A DNA stretch of 17,706 bases, taken from positions 1 through 17,706 of the forward strand of contig JAERMN010000018.1 of the NCBI GenBank assembly GCA_016844625.1, read 5' to 3'. Shown here piece after piece: positions 1 through 7,656 of the stretch. This DNA is from Deltaproteobacteria bacterium (GTDB taxonomy: Bacteria > Desulfobacterota > Binatia > UBA9968). How positions within the stretch are numbered: position 1 is the stretch's first letter; the number at the start of each line of letters is the position of its first letter. A model generated the notes under the pieces. The model worked only from the letters and a program-made list of their open reading frames with translations, was not told the origin of the DNA and did no database searches. Made by a program: the position numbers and the translations under genes.

Positions 1-417
1 CAATTTAGCCATTTCCCCGGCCCGGGCCGGGGACTCGACCTGACCCGTGCCGGTGTAGAGCGGCACGCCTTGGTAGAACATCGCGCTGTAGTTGTGCATG
101 GGGCGAAGGCTTTGACCGATGACGCTCAGAAGAATCACCGCCGGCGAATGAAAATGAAAAATCGCTTTGACATCGGCGCGGGTTTTATAGATAGCCTGGT
201 GCAAGGAAGATTGAGGCACGGGCTTTTCGAAGTCGACAAAGAATAACTCGTCGATCTGCACCAGAGCCGGACTCTTGCGCGGCATGAACATCATCTCGTT
301 GCCGTCGTTGCTGCGGGCGCTCAAATGGGCGAAGGCGTCGCTCAATCCTTCACGAAAGATAATTCGCAGTGCCGTGATGAAATCGCTTTTGACTGTTTTG
401 TAAGTTTCGTCGATCAT
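1..417 (-). CDS. Class II aldolase/adducin family protein (3' end beyond window)
   Basis: This is the N-terminal 139 residues of a gene that runs off the left edge of the window. ATG is at 417-415, with GGAAAG six bases upstream on the minus strand. The translation shows class II aldolase/adducin hallmarks: HLSAR near residues 31-35, a substrate-loop segment MPRKSPALV at 45-53, and LHQAIYKTRADVKAIFHFHSP at 72-92 in which H88 and H90 match the first two zinc-ligand histidines of the family. Members are cytoplasmic metal-dependent aldolases, epimerases or decarboxylases on sugar phosphates or hydroxy acids. The position usually held by the catalytic Glu just before the LHxxIY segment appears to be Gln69, so the reaction may differ from the classical aldolase. 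The ATG overlaps the stop of the toxin relic upstream (ATGA), so the two reading frames could be translationally coupled. The exact substrate cannot be read from this fragment. Confidence 0.85.
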   Translation of the reverse strand, partial: MIDETYKTVKSDFITALRIIFREGLSDAFAHLSARSNDGNEMMFMPRKSPALVQIDELFFVDFEKPVPQSSLHQAIYKTRADVKAIFHFHSPAVILLSVIGQSLRPMHNYSAMFYQGVPLYTGTGQVESPARAGEMAKL

Positions 418-596
418 GTTTTCGCTTTCCTTTCATGCCGCACCGTGGGGTTTCGAGAGCAAGGCCAGGCGCTGTCCTGTGCGATTTCACTTTCAAAATT
501 AGAAGCGAGCGCTGCCCCGCGCGCGTAATACCAGGAATAGGCTGCGGCATATTCCTCGGATGCACCCGGATGAAATGTGACCTTAGCTGCGGCCAC
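414..596 (-). pseudogene. Truncated ParE/RelE-type toxin relic
   Basis: This is a 60-codon frame from GTG at 596-594. Its start KVTFHPGASEEYAAAYSWYY followed by ALASNFESEIA matches the N-terminal half of ParE/RelE-superfamily toxins, where an initial beta strand is followed by two helices with a WYY motif. Family members are usually about 90-105 residues and continue through an RRFPY-like strand and a C-terminal strand with a conserved His and Arg. Here the frame ends shortly after a WP motif, exactly at the start codon of the aldolase gene, and only a few residues separate EIA from WP, so an internal loss is also likely. It overlaps the end of the antitoxin gene by 14 bp, as in intact toxin-antitoxin pairs. 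The missing catalytic or binding C-terminal half makes it very probably inactive. Family assignment is by motif only. Confidence 0.6.
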
Positions 597-822
597 GACC
601 TCGCTTTCTTGCCTGTGATTTCACCTCTGACCAGGGAATCGGGCGGACGATGCCTTTTTTGAACTCTTTAGACCGCCGTTCAACCTCTGCTGCCCATGCC
701 GCGTCAACATCATCATCGCTATCCGGCTCTAGCCTAGCCAAAAGCTCTTCGACGATCTGAAGTCGATCGGCCTCAGTGAGCTTGATCGCGGCGTTGACGA
801 TCTCTTTCGCTGGACGAGTCAT
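583..822 (-). CDS. Addiction-module antitoxin (short, ParD-like function)
   Basis: This is a 79-residue protein with ATG at 822-820 and AGAGG eight bases upstream. The sequence starts with a helical segment (MTRPAKEIVNAAIKLTEADR, then LQIVEELLARLEP), followed by an acidic hinge (DSDDDVDAAWAAEVERR) and a C-terminal IPWSEVKSQ segment. That order matches the short antitoxins of the 'putative addiction module component' family (Unstab_antitox type), whose C-terminal part wraps around a ParE/RelE toxin. The 14 bp overlap with the downstream toxin frame and the shared strand support a toxin-antitoxin operon. The partner toxin is truncated, so the antitoxin may now be an orphan. The basic tail RKRGRGRS is slightly unusual but uninformative. 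Cellular role: cytoplasmic neutralisation of the toxin and probably autoregulation (known for the family, not visible here). Confidence 0.75.
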   Translation of the reverse strand: MTRPAKEIVNAAIKLTEADRLQIVEELLARLEPDSDDDVDAAWAAEVERRSKEFKKGIVRPIPWSEVKSQARKRGRGRS

Positions 823-1395
823 AATTCAAACCTCTAGTGTTAGATAGCCGCTTTGGTATGCAAGAAACGACCTGCTTTCGCATCGGGTTAACATTAATCT
901 TTCCCAGCATAAAAGATCAACGGTGGCAGTTGCAACGGCAAGATGCGAGACCGAGCTTGAGCATGTAAACGGTAGTAATAGGCCGGGGGTTCTGGCTTCC
1001 GGGAGTAGTGTGACGCTGTTGACTAGGTGGACTAGCTCAATTCAGGGCCTTCCGTCCCCGAGATATTCCATTGAGTCCGCCGCTTCCCCAGCTCCCCCAT
1101 TTGTCCGTTTTTTTTAAACTGCTCCCGCTCGTATTGCTCTTGACGAGTGGGAAGCTACGGATCGAGGCGCGTGAAAGGAAATATCCAGTCAGGACGAAAT
1201 CTGCCTTCATTTACCAATTAGTTCCCACATGGGATGCCCAGATCGCGTCTGGGGTTAATCCGGCGCGTCTAGCTCGTTAGGCTTTTAGTTAGCAATTGGA
1301 TCGCCCGCTGCCGGCCTGCACGGTTTTTTCTTTCATCCTTCGCCACGACCACCTAAACTTTACCGCAGCGCTCGAAAAAAGCGCCCGGATTCGTC
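823..1395. other. Intergenic region, no supported gene
   Basis: About 570 bp lie between the divergently oriented antitoxin and AsmA genes. Short open frames on the plus strand (around 923-1117 and 1071-1280) have no ribosome binding site, no recognisable motif and unusual composition. A small stem CCCAGA/TCTGGG at 1237-1253 has no following T-run. The region must hold the promoters of both flanking genes, but I could not pick out a convincing -35/-10 pair. Confidence 0.5.
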
Positions 1396-1398
1396 ATG

Positions 1399-1404
1399 AG
1401 GAGG
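1399..1404 (+). promoter_or_regulatory. Shine-Dalgarno site deciding the AsmA start
   Basis: A perfect AGGAGG lies six bases before ATG 1411. An in-frame ATG at 1396 directly abuts this motif and has no site of its own, so translation most likely begins at 1411 with MRKWIIAG, which also gives a normal signal-anchor start. Confidence 0.8.
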
Positions 1405-1410
1405 ACAGGT

Positions 1411-1680
1411 ATGCGCAAATGGATCATCGCCGGCTGTGTCGGCGTAGCGCTAGCGGTTGTTGCCGCGGCGACCGTGATCAATCTCAATTCGTTGATTCAG
1501 CGTAATCGAGATTTCCTGATCGGCCAAGCCGAGCAAGCGCTCGGGCGGAAAATATCTGTGGGCGAGATCGAGACCACGCTGTTTAGCGGCGTCGGCATGC
1601 GCCTGACGAATTTCACCATGACCGACTTAGGCTCGAGTTCTGGCCGCTGCTCAGAAAAGAATTTCAAGTCAAGACCATAG
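1411..1680 (+). pseudogene. AsmA-family protein, N-terminal fragment (frameshifted)
   Basis: This is the 5' part of a broken AsmA-family gene. It begins with a short basic start and a membrane segment (IIAGCVGVALAVVAAATVI), then the typical AsmA N-terminal region: IQRNRDFLIGQAEQALGRKIS followed by VGEIETTLFSGVGMRLTNFTM. After TD (about 1621-1626) the frame changes to an unrelated tail and stops at 1680. The continuation of the family sequence (RLEFWPLLRKEFQVKTIVLHHPVIQIV) is present in the -1/+2 frame from about 1629. Between TD and RLEF, AsmA proteins normally have roughly a dozen further residues, so a small out-of-frame deletion is more likely than a single base error. AsmA-type proteins are inner-membrane-anchored periplasmic proteins linked to envelope lipid homeostasis. 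Confidence 0.75.
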
Positions 1681-3830
1681 TGCTGCACCATCCGGTGATC
1701 CAGATCGTCCGCGCCGCCAGCGGCGAATTCAATTTCTCCACCATCGGCAAGAGTGAAAAGGAAAAGAAAGCGCGGGGTGACAAGGAACCGGCAGAACCGA
1801 AAGGCAAGGACGGCAAGGAGGGCGCCGCGCTTCGAGTCTCGTTGGTGAACATCTCCGGCGGCGATATCCGCTACCTCGATAAGAAAAATGGCAGTGATCT
1901 GCGCGCCCGGCAAATTGATTTAGAAGTCGAGGACTTCGATTTCGACCGGCCGTTTTCGGTCAAGCTCGCCGCCGCGGTTTTCGCCGGCAAGCAGAATGTC
2001 ATGCTCACAAGCAAGGTCGGTCCGCTCGGTCCTACCGGCAGTTTTAATCAAGTACCGGTGAGCGGCGAACTCGAGCTCGATCCGCTCGACATGAGCCAAC
2101 TCCAAAAAGCGCTGCCTGGCTTAAAAAATGCTTTGCCCAAGGATCTCGATCTTGCCGGCGTGTTTAGCGTCAAAGCTCTGAAATTTAACGGCACGCTGAA
2201 AGACCTGGCGCTGGTTGGCGAGATCGACGGCAGTCGCGGCGCCGTGCGTTACGGCAGCGGCTTTCAAAAGGCTGCGGGTATTCCGCTGACACTCTCGACG
2301 GACGCACGCTACGCCGGCGATAAGATTTCGCTTCACAAGGCCAACCTCACGGTTAACAAGTTAAAACTTGCCGCGGCAGGCGATGTCCATCTCGGCAACG
2401 CCACCGCACTGAATCTGAGCGTCAATTCCGAACCGGCCGCGCTTGATGGCTGGGAAAAGATTATTCCCGCCATCGCGCGCTATCGTTTGACCGGCAACAT
2501 GGAGCTCAAGGCGACGGTGCGCGGCCAAACCGGCAAGGGCGCGGTGCCGCAGATCCAAGGCACGCTTACGCTCAAGACAGCGAGCGCTAAACCGCCGGAC
2601 TTTCCCACTGCCATCGAGGATATCGATACCCGGATCCATTTCACCGGCCAGCGCGCCGATATCACGGACATGACTCTAAGGCTTGGAAAATCGAAGATCC
2701 GGCTCGCCGCGGCGATCGAGAAGTTTTCGCCTTTGACGATTGCTTATAAAATGTCGACGCCGGAGCTGTGGCCCGGCGATTACCGCGCCGCTTTGCCGGA
2801 GGATCGCACCGCAGATATCATTCGCAATCTGCGGAGCGAAGGGCAATTCACCTTGGCCGGCGGCAACATGACGTACCAAGGAACGCTCACCTCGGCGCAC
2901 GGCACGCTCTACAACGTCGCTTACAAAGGGCTCGATGCGAAGCTGTCGGTGGCGGATAAAGTCGCCAACATTCGCAATCTCAAAATCAACGTGCTGGCGG
3001 GCACGGTGCAATTAGACGGTCAGTACTCGTTCAAAGAGCCGACGCCGAGTTTTGCCGTGGCGTCGAAACTTCAAGGCATCGACGTGAAAGAACTCTACAC
3101 CGCGCTCGACGGCAAGGCCGAGCGCGATATTCGCGGCCGGTTGAACGCGGACATGAAACTTGCAGGCAGCGGCAAGAGCTGGGAAGAAATCAAGCCCACG
3201 CTGCGCGGCCAAGGCGACGCGGAGGTGCTGCAGGGCGCGCTGCTCAATTTCAACATCGCCGACGGCGCGCTGAGCGGCATCACCGGCATCCCGGGGTTGA
3301 CCAACGCCTTTAATCCGGCGCTGCGAAGAAAATATCCGGAGACTTTCACTGCCAAGGACACCGAGTTCAAGGAATTGAAAACCAACTTCGAGATCGCCGA
3401 CGGCCGGATCAACATTCAAGATTTGCGCATGGCTGGCGCGGACTTCAGCGCGCACGGAAAAGGCTGGGCGGATTTCACGCGCCGGGTGGACGTCCGCTCG
3501 ACGGTCGACTTCTCGCAGCGATTGTCAGCCGACATGAGCCAGTTCGCGCGCGAGATAAAATATCTCTTCAACGATCGCGGCCAACTCGAAATCCCGATCG
3601 CGCTCACCGGCACAATGCCCAATGTAAAAACCAAGCCCGATACCCATTACCTGGCGCAGATGGCGCAACGCGGATTCGTGCGCAAAGGCGTGGACGAGTT
3701 CCAGGGAAGATTTCTCGCTCGCAAACCAGTATCCGCACCTAATGACAACGAAACCGCCGACGCCAGAAAGAAGAAGAACTCCACCGAAGATTTGATCCGC
3801 AAAGGGCTCCAAGGTTTGTTTGGACGCTGA
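1680..3830 (+). CDS. AsmA-family protein, main C-terminal portion
   Basis: This is a 716-codon open frame taken from GTG 1680; the homologous frame actually extends upstream to about 1629. It carries the bulk of an AsmA-like protein: a long region of beta-strand repeats, a lysine/glutamate-rich low-complexity insert (SEKEKKARGDKEPAEPKGKDGKE) near residues 25-47, and the conserved AsmA C-terminal region with GQGDAEVLQGALLNFNIADG, IADGRINIQDLRMAGADFSAHGKGW and a final EDLIRKGLQGLFGR. AsmA/TamB/YhdP-type proteins form periplasmic bridge-like structures implicated in phospholipid transport or outer-membrane assembly (family knowledge). Without the N-terminal anchor, which lies in another frame, this part would not be exported, so the locus is either a young pseudogene or carries an assembly error. 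No ribosome binding site precedes GTG 1680. Confidence 0.75.
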   Translation: MLHHPVIQIVRAASGEFNFSTIGKSEKEKKARGDKEPAEPKGKDGKEGAALRVSLVNISGGDIRYLDKKNGSDLRARQIDLEVEDFDFDRPFSVKLAAAVFAGKQNVMLTSKVGPLGPTGSFNQVPVSGELELDPLDMSQLQKALPGLKNALPKDLDLAGVFSVKALKFNGTLKDLALVGEIDGSRGAVRYGSGFQKAAGIPLTLSTDARYAGDKISLHKANLTVNKLKLAAAGDVHLGNATALNLSVNSEPAALDGWEKIIPAIARYRLTGNMELKATVRGQTGKGAVPQIQGTLTLKTASAKPPDFPTAIEDIDTRIHFTGQRADITDMTLRLGKSKIRLAAAIEKFSPLTIAYKMSTPELWPGDYRAALPEDRTADIIRNLRSEGQFTLAGGNMTYQGTLTSAHGTLYNVAYKGLDAKLSVADKVANIRNLKINVLAGTVQLDGQYSFKEPTPSFAVASKLQGIDVKELYTALDGKAERDIRGRLNADMKLAGSGKSWEEIKPTLRGQGDAEVLQGALLNFNIADGALSGITGIPGLTNAFNPALRRKYPETFTAKDTEFKELKTNFEIADGRINIQDLRMAGADFSAHGKGWADFTRRVDVRSTVDFSQRLSADMSQFAREIKYLFNDRGQLEIPIALTGTMPNVKTKPDTHYLAQMAQRGFVRKGVDEFQGRFLARKPVSAPNDNETADARKKKNSTEDLIRKGLQGLFGR

Positions 3831-4100
3831 AGCGGAGCTTTGCGGCTTGCCGATTTTGGCGCCGGCCAAAAGGAAAGTCCGCCGACGAATCACGTGCCAA
3901 GGACGACGGTAAAGATTGCTTCGTAGAAGCTCGGTATGGCGGTCCTTGGTGTGAACCGATTGCGCATGAACACGTTCTTGTCTTGAAACGTTCTTGGTTC
4001 TGCGACTTCAGAACCTGTCGTTGATCGCCTTCGCCGCATAGTCAAAAAGGGTTTTCCCTGAAATACTCCACTCCGACGCGGGCTTCGCGCAGTCGGTGCC
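3831..4100. other. Intergenic region downstream of AsmA
   Basis: No supported gene. It contains the stem TTTTGGC-GCCG-GCCAAAA (3854-3871) just after the AsmA stop, and a spaced 8-bp inverted repeat CCAAGGAC/GTCCTTGG at about 3898-3946. A 71-codon minus-strand frame here has no family resemblance or ribosome binding site. Confidence 0.4.
3854..3871 (+). terminator. Stem-loop shortly after AsmA stop (possible terminator)
   Basis: A perfect 7-bp stem TTTTGGC/GCCAAAA with a four-base loop GCCG starts 24 bp after the AsmA stop codon. There is no T-run after the stem on the plus strand, so classical rho-independent termination is uncertain; it may only mark a 3' end. Confidence 0.3.
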
Positions 4101-4222
4101 GCCACTTTTCAGCTCTTGAACCGATATCCGGTCTTGAACATCCACCCGCCACCGCCGGATAGAGCACGAAGAACCCCAGCGTCATCGCAAGGTCACTTCG
4201 ACGCTCACGTCGGACGACTCAT
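4101..4222 (-). pseudogene. Relic of YadH-like permease 3' end (duplicate of 8652-8775)
   Basis: This block matches, in the same orientation, the last ~115 bp of the intact permease gene and its immediate flank at 8652-8775, for example CTTGAACATCCACCCG and TCGACGCTCACGTCGG in both. The relic keeps the stop codon (minus-strand TGA at 4111-4109) and the coding for a C-terminal MFKTGYRFKS, but has base changes and a one-base deletion near 4187-4192, and homology stops abruptly at 4222. It is therefore a decayed fragment of a duplicated exporter gene. It lies just before the PPK2 relic, reversing the order seen at the intact copies. Confidence 0.8.
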
Positions 4223-4240
4223 TGTTCAGCAAGAAAGGAC

Positions 4241-4265
4241 AGGCCCCATCCCCAGGCCCCATCCC
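4241..4265. repeat. Short tandem duplication (AGGCCCCATCCC x2)
   Basis: AGGCCCCATCCCC at 4241-4253 is followed directly by AGGCCCCATCCC at 4254-4265. It sits at the junction between the permease relic and the PPK2-flank relic; the intact counterpart near 7580 has a single diverged copy. It probably marks the recombination joint. Confidence 0.6.
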
Positions 4266-4336
4266 TGTATTTCTCCTTCACCGTACAGGATTAGCGCGTC
4301 CGAAGCGCAACTAAGAACAGATACGGATATTTCATC

Positions 4337-4846
4337 TCACTTTGCGAGCAGCTTGCGAATCGAGCGGAGTTCCTTCTGTTTCTCATCGCTGAGTTTCGGG
4401 TAGTCCATTGGCAATCCCTGGAGGGTGTCCAGGATAATCAGCGAAATGATCAGCCGGGTATTCTCTTTGTCGTCGGCCACCAGCACGTACCACGGGGCGT
4501 GGCACGTGCTGGTGGCGCTCATGCAGGCCTCGTAGGCTTTCATATAATCGCTCCAAAGTTCCCGCTCTTTCATATCGCCCATGCTGAACTTCCAATTCTT
4601 ATCCGGCTCGTCGATGCGGGCGAGAAAGCGTTTGCGCTGCTCTTCTTTGGAAAGATGGAGAAAAAACTTGATAATCCTCGTGCCGTTGCCATGCAGGTGC
4701 GATTCCAAGTCGCGGATTAATCGATAGCGCTCTTGCCATTTGCAGGTAAAGTCAATTGGCAGCGGAAGATTTAGTCGGGCCGAGCGCACGAAAATTTCTT
4801 TCGTCCCATTATCTTTCCTGCAGATTTCTATATCCGGCCTCTTCAA
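4337..4846 (-). pseudogene. Truncated PPK2 duplicate lacking Walker motifs
   Basis: This is a 169-codon frame from TTG 4846-4844. From its residue 37 onward it closely follows residues 157-289 of the intact PPK2 at 7657-8526: WQERYRLIRDLESHLHGNGT versus WQDRYRSIRDMESHLHRNGT, through to an identical KQKELRSIRKLLAK end. The 3' flank also matches. The first 36 residues (MKRPDIEICRKDNGT onward) are unrelated to PPK2. The Walker A (MDAAGKD) and Walker B (FNRSYYEE) regions present in the intact gene are missing, so no kinase activity is expected. It lies 33 bp after the stop of the penicillin-binding-protein gene on the same strand and could be transcribed with it. Open frame and moderate divergence suggest a fairly recent duplication. 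Confidence 0.85.
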
Positions 4847-4879
4847 GCTACTCCCGCTCTTAGTGCTCTCGCTTCTGCC

Positions 4880-7303
4880 TTAGTCCCTCCATGGGCGCTC
4901 CTTCTCGACCTGCCTTTCCAGTCTCCGCTGCTCTTGCGGATCCTCGAATCGATCTCGCGGCGCTTCGCGCTCAAGGTCGCGGCGCGACGGGGACGGCGGC
5001 ACAGGTGCTGGTGTAGGTCTTTCCCCGAGCCACCAATCTTTGAGTATGCCCCCCAACCATTCTTTCGCTGTGTCGAGAATTGGTTCCCAGATAGAATTGT
5101 ACGGTCTTTCATACGGGAAGCGGCTGCCGCCGTCGATGAATCGCGCATCGAGAGTGTGCTGAAAAAAATCTCCCACCAGCAGCAAGGCGGTATGCGCGCC
5201 TTCGCCCCAATAGTTGCTGCGCATGGTGACTCGCGAGTCGTTGAAGCCGACCCACGACCCAGCCACGAGTCGCGAATGCATCAAGATAAACCAGCCGTCG
5301 GTATTTTTTTGCGTGGTGCCGGTTTTCCCCGCAACATCGGCGCGCACACCGAACCGCGCGCGCACCGCTTGCCCGGTGCCCTGGTCGACGGCGTCGCGCA
5401 GCATGTTGATCAGATCGCCGGCGGTCTTGTCGGACATGACGCGCTGATTTTCGGTGGTGAAGCTGACGAGCACCTTGCCGTTTTTATCGGTGATGCGGGT
5501 AATAAAAATCGGCTGGCGGTATTGGCCGCCGGCCGCGAGTGTGCTGTAAGCGGAGACCATTTCCAACGGGGTAACCGGACTGGTTCCGAGTGCTAACGCG
5601 GGTACCTCGTCGAGCTTACTTTGATTAACCCCCATCCGGCGCGCAAGTTCAGCGGTTTTTTTAGGGCCGATTTCCTGCATGACCTGCGCGGTGATCGTGT
5701 TTTTCGAGTAGATGAGACCCTCACGCGCTGTCATCGATCGGCCGGTCGGCGCCGAGAGATCGGAGGGGCGCCACACGGTGCCGTCCGGCAGGAAAATTTC
5801 TACTGCGCGGTCGACGAAGCGTTTATCGGGTGGCATTCCCTGCTCGAGCGCGGCGCCGTAAACAAACGGTTTGAACGTCGAACCCGGTTGACGCCTGGCT
5901 TGCGCCACATGATCGAATTGGTCGGTCTTGAAGTCGCGGCTACCGACCCACGCCCTCACCTGACCGGTGGCCGGATCGATCGCGACGAATCCCGCCTGCA
6001 AGCGCGTTTTGTCGGCGCGCAGCTTGGCCATGAATTCCTTATTGCTCTTCAGTTGCGCCAGCGAGGTTTCAGGAGTCGCGCCGGCCTCGACCGCGCCGCG
6101 ATAAGCCGGGGATTCGCGGATAAACAAATCGAGCAAGGCGGACTTGGTTTTCCAAAAATAACCGAACGGCTGCACACGCCGCCGCTGATCGACGTAGGCG
6201 TTCGCATTCGTCGAGAGCAATCGGTCGGAGCTCATCCCCCACTCGACGTCCGCCACCGCTTGCAAAGCATCCATCTGGCGGTTTACGGCTTGGTTGGCAA
6301 CCGCCTGCAAACGCGAGTCGATGGTGGTGTGCACGATCAAGCCGTCGGAGTAAATATTCTTGTCGTTGCGGTCCGCCCAATCGATCAACCATTTACGAAT
6401 CTGCACGGCAAGATGGGGGGCTGGGCCGATGGAGTCCGGCTGGCGTTCGAAATCGAGCCATATCGGCCTGATTTTTTGCCGATCGAATTCGGCCTGGCTC
6501 AACAGTCCGCGTTTGACCATTTGTGCCAGCACCACGTTGCGCCGCCTAAGCGCGCGCGCGGGATTGAGCACCGGGTTATAGTAGCTGGTGCCTTTCAACA
6601 TGGCGATCAGCGTCGCGCTTTCGATGACATTAAGTTTTTGCGCCGGCTTGTCGAAGTACGTGCGCGCAGCCATTTCGATACCGAACGCGTTGTACAAAAA
6701 CGGCATGGTGTTGAGATAGGTTTCCAAGATTTCTTTTTTGCTGTAGGCGTACTCGATCTTCATCGCGGTGATCGTCTCTTTTATTTTTCGTGGGAGTGTC
6801 CGTCGGCGGCCGATTTCCTCCGGGTACAAATTGCGCGCGAGTTGCTGGGTGAGAGTTGAACCGCCCTCTGGATTGCCGATCAACGTGCGCAGTATCCCCG
6901 TTGCGGTGCGCCGCAAATCAACGCCGTAGTGGCTGTAAAAGCGGTGGTCTTCCGTGGCGATCAGGGCATTGATGACATGCGGAGAGATTTGATTTAACCG
7001 GACCCACTCGCGGTTCATTGGCTTAAGAGTGGCCAGGCGCTTGCCATCGGAGGAAATCAGCACGCTGGGTTGGTCGATTTTGGCTCTTCGTATATCAGAA
7101 ATACTCGGCGTGAATGGTATCAAAATGACGCTGTACGCAGACAAAAGCGCCAGTCCGAGCGCGCCTAATGCGGCCAGTCCCTTCGCGGCTTGAAACATCC
7201 TGACCCGTATACTCAAGGTAGGATCGATTGCAGCCCCGAAGTAGGCCACAAGCCGACCGTACAAGAGTCTTAACCGTCCGGCCGGTCGTGCGTTTTCAGC
7301 CAC
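4880..7303 (-). CDS. Class A penicillin-binding protein (PBP1A type)
   Basis: This is an 807-residue bifunctional peptidoglycan synthase. A cytoplasmic basic N-terminus is followed by a membrane anchor (about 38-64). The glycosyltransferase GT51 domain (about 85-270) has ATEDHRFYSHYG with catalytic Glu118, EGGSTLTQQLARNLYP at 146-161 and RKIKE with Glu177. The transpeptidase domain shows STFK (nucleophile Ser475, Lys478), SKN (533-535) and KTGTT (660-664). The tail is proline- and charge-rich (about 760-807). The protein polymerises lipid II glycan strands and cross-links stem peptides at the outer face of the inner membrane. The start is GTG at 7303-7301 with AAGGA six bases upstream. All catalytic residues are present, so it should be functional. 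It lies alone between the two PPK2 copies, and the PPK2 relic begins 33 bp downstream. Confidence 0.95.
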   Translation of the reverse strand: MAENARPAGRLRLLYGRLVAYFGAAIDPTLSIRVRMFQAAKGLAALGALGLALLSAYSVILIPFTPSISDIRRAKIDQPSVLISSDGKRLATLKPMNREWVRLNQISPHVINALIATEDHRFYSHYGVDLRRTATGILRTLIGNPEGGSTLTQQLARNLYPEEIGRRRTLPRKIKETITAMKIEYAYSKKEILETYLNTMPFLYNAFGIEMAARTYFDKPAQKLNVIESATLIAMLKGTSYYNPVLNPARALRRRNVVLAQMVKRGLLSQAEFDRQKIRPIWLDFERQPDSIGPAPHLAVQIRKWLIDWADRNDKNIYSDGLIVHTTIDSRLQAVANQAVNRQMDALQAVADVEWGMSSDRLLSTNANAYVDQRRRVQPFGYFWKTKSALLDLFIRESPAYRGAVEAGATPETSLAQLKSNKEFMAKLRADKTRLQAGFVAIDPATGQVRAWVGSRDFKTDQFDHVAQARRQPGSTFKPFVYGAALEQGMPPDKRFVDRAVEIFLPDGTVWRPSDLSAPTGRSMTAREGLIYSKNTITAQVMQEIGPKKTAELARRMGVNQSKLDEVPALALGTSPVTPLEMVSAYSTLAAGGQYRQPIFITRITDKNGKVLVSFTTENQRVMSDKTAGDLINMLRDAVDQGTGQAVRARFGVRADVAGKTGTTQKNTDGWFILMHSRLVAGSWVGFNDSRVTMRSNYWGEGAHTALLLVGDFFQHTLDARFIDGGSRFPYERPYNSIWEPILDTAKEWLGGILKDWWLGERPTPAPVPPSPSRRDLEREAPRDRFEDPQEQRRLERQVEKERPWRD

Positions 7304-7656
7304 TATTATTCCTTAATTTCTTTGGTATCGCGTCGTAGTTCATGCGGCGCAATCTGCTTAGACGAGTGGGCTGTGACATAAGTTAATGTCGCTGCCACTC
7401 ATTCTATGTGATGGGGAGGAGAACAAAAGGGGGCGAGTCCTTTCGGGCCACGACCGCACAGAAAGACCAGAGTCAATGAATTACCTTCTTGCCTTGGCAT
7501 AGTCCGGTGCGGGTTCTGTTCGGTTAATGCATGGACCGAGGTTGATCATCGGGCCTGCGACGGCGATACAAAAAAGGCTGGTCCCATTCCGGTATTTCCC
7601 ATTCACCTTACAGGATTAGCGTGTCCGAAGCGCAACTAAGAGCGGATACGGACATT
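7304..7656. other. Intergenic region between PBP and PPK2 genes
   Basis: No supported gene in about 350 bp. It must carry the PBP promoter on the minus strand. The segment 7578-7656 is the 3' flank of PPK2 and is repeated in diverged form at 4254-4336. The 14-mer CAAAAGGGGGCGAG at 7424-7437 occurs inverted at 11063-11076 in front of the glutaredoxin-DinB gene, suggesting a dispersed repeat. Confidence 0.5.

Noticed and set aside
923..1280. Two short plus-strand frames between antitoxin and AsmA genes
   Set aside because: No ribosome binding site, no recognisable domain, and odd composition.
1600..1680. Programmed ribosomal frameshift in the AsmA gene
   Set aside because: No recognisable slippery heptamer, and residues normally present at the joint are missing, which points to deletion.
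5621..6859. Long plus-strand open frame of 412 codons
   Set aside because: It is antisense to the glycosyltransferase/transpeptidase coding region of the penicillin-binding protein, has no family motif, and is a shadow of a high-G+C gene.
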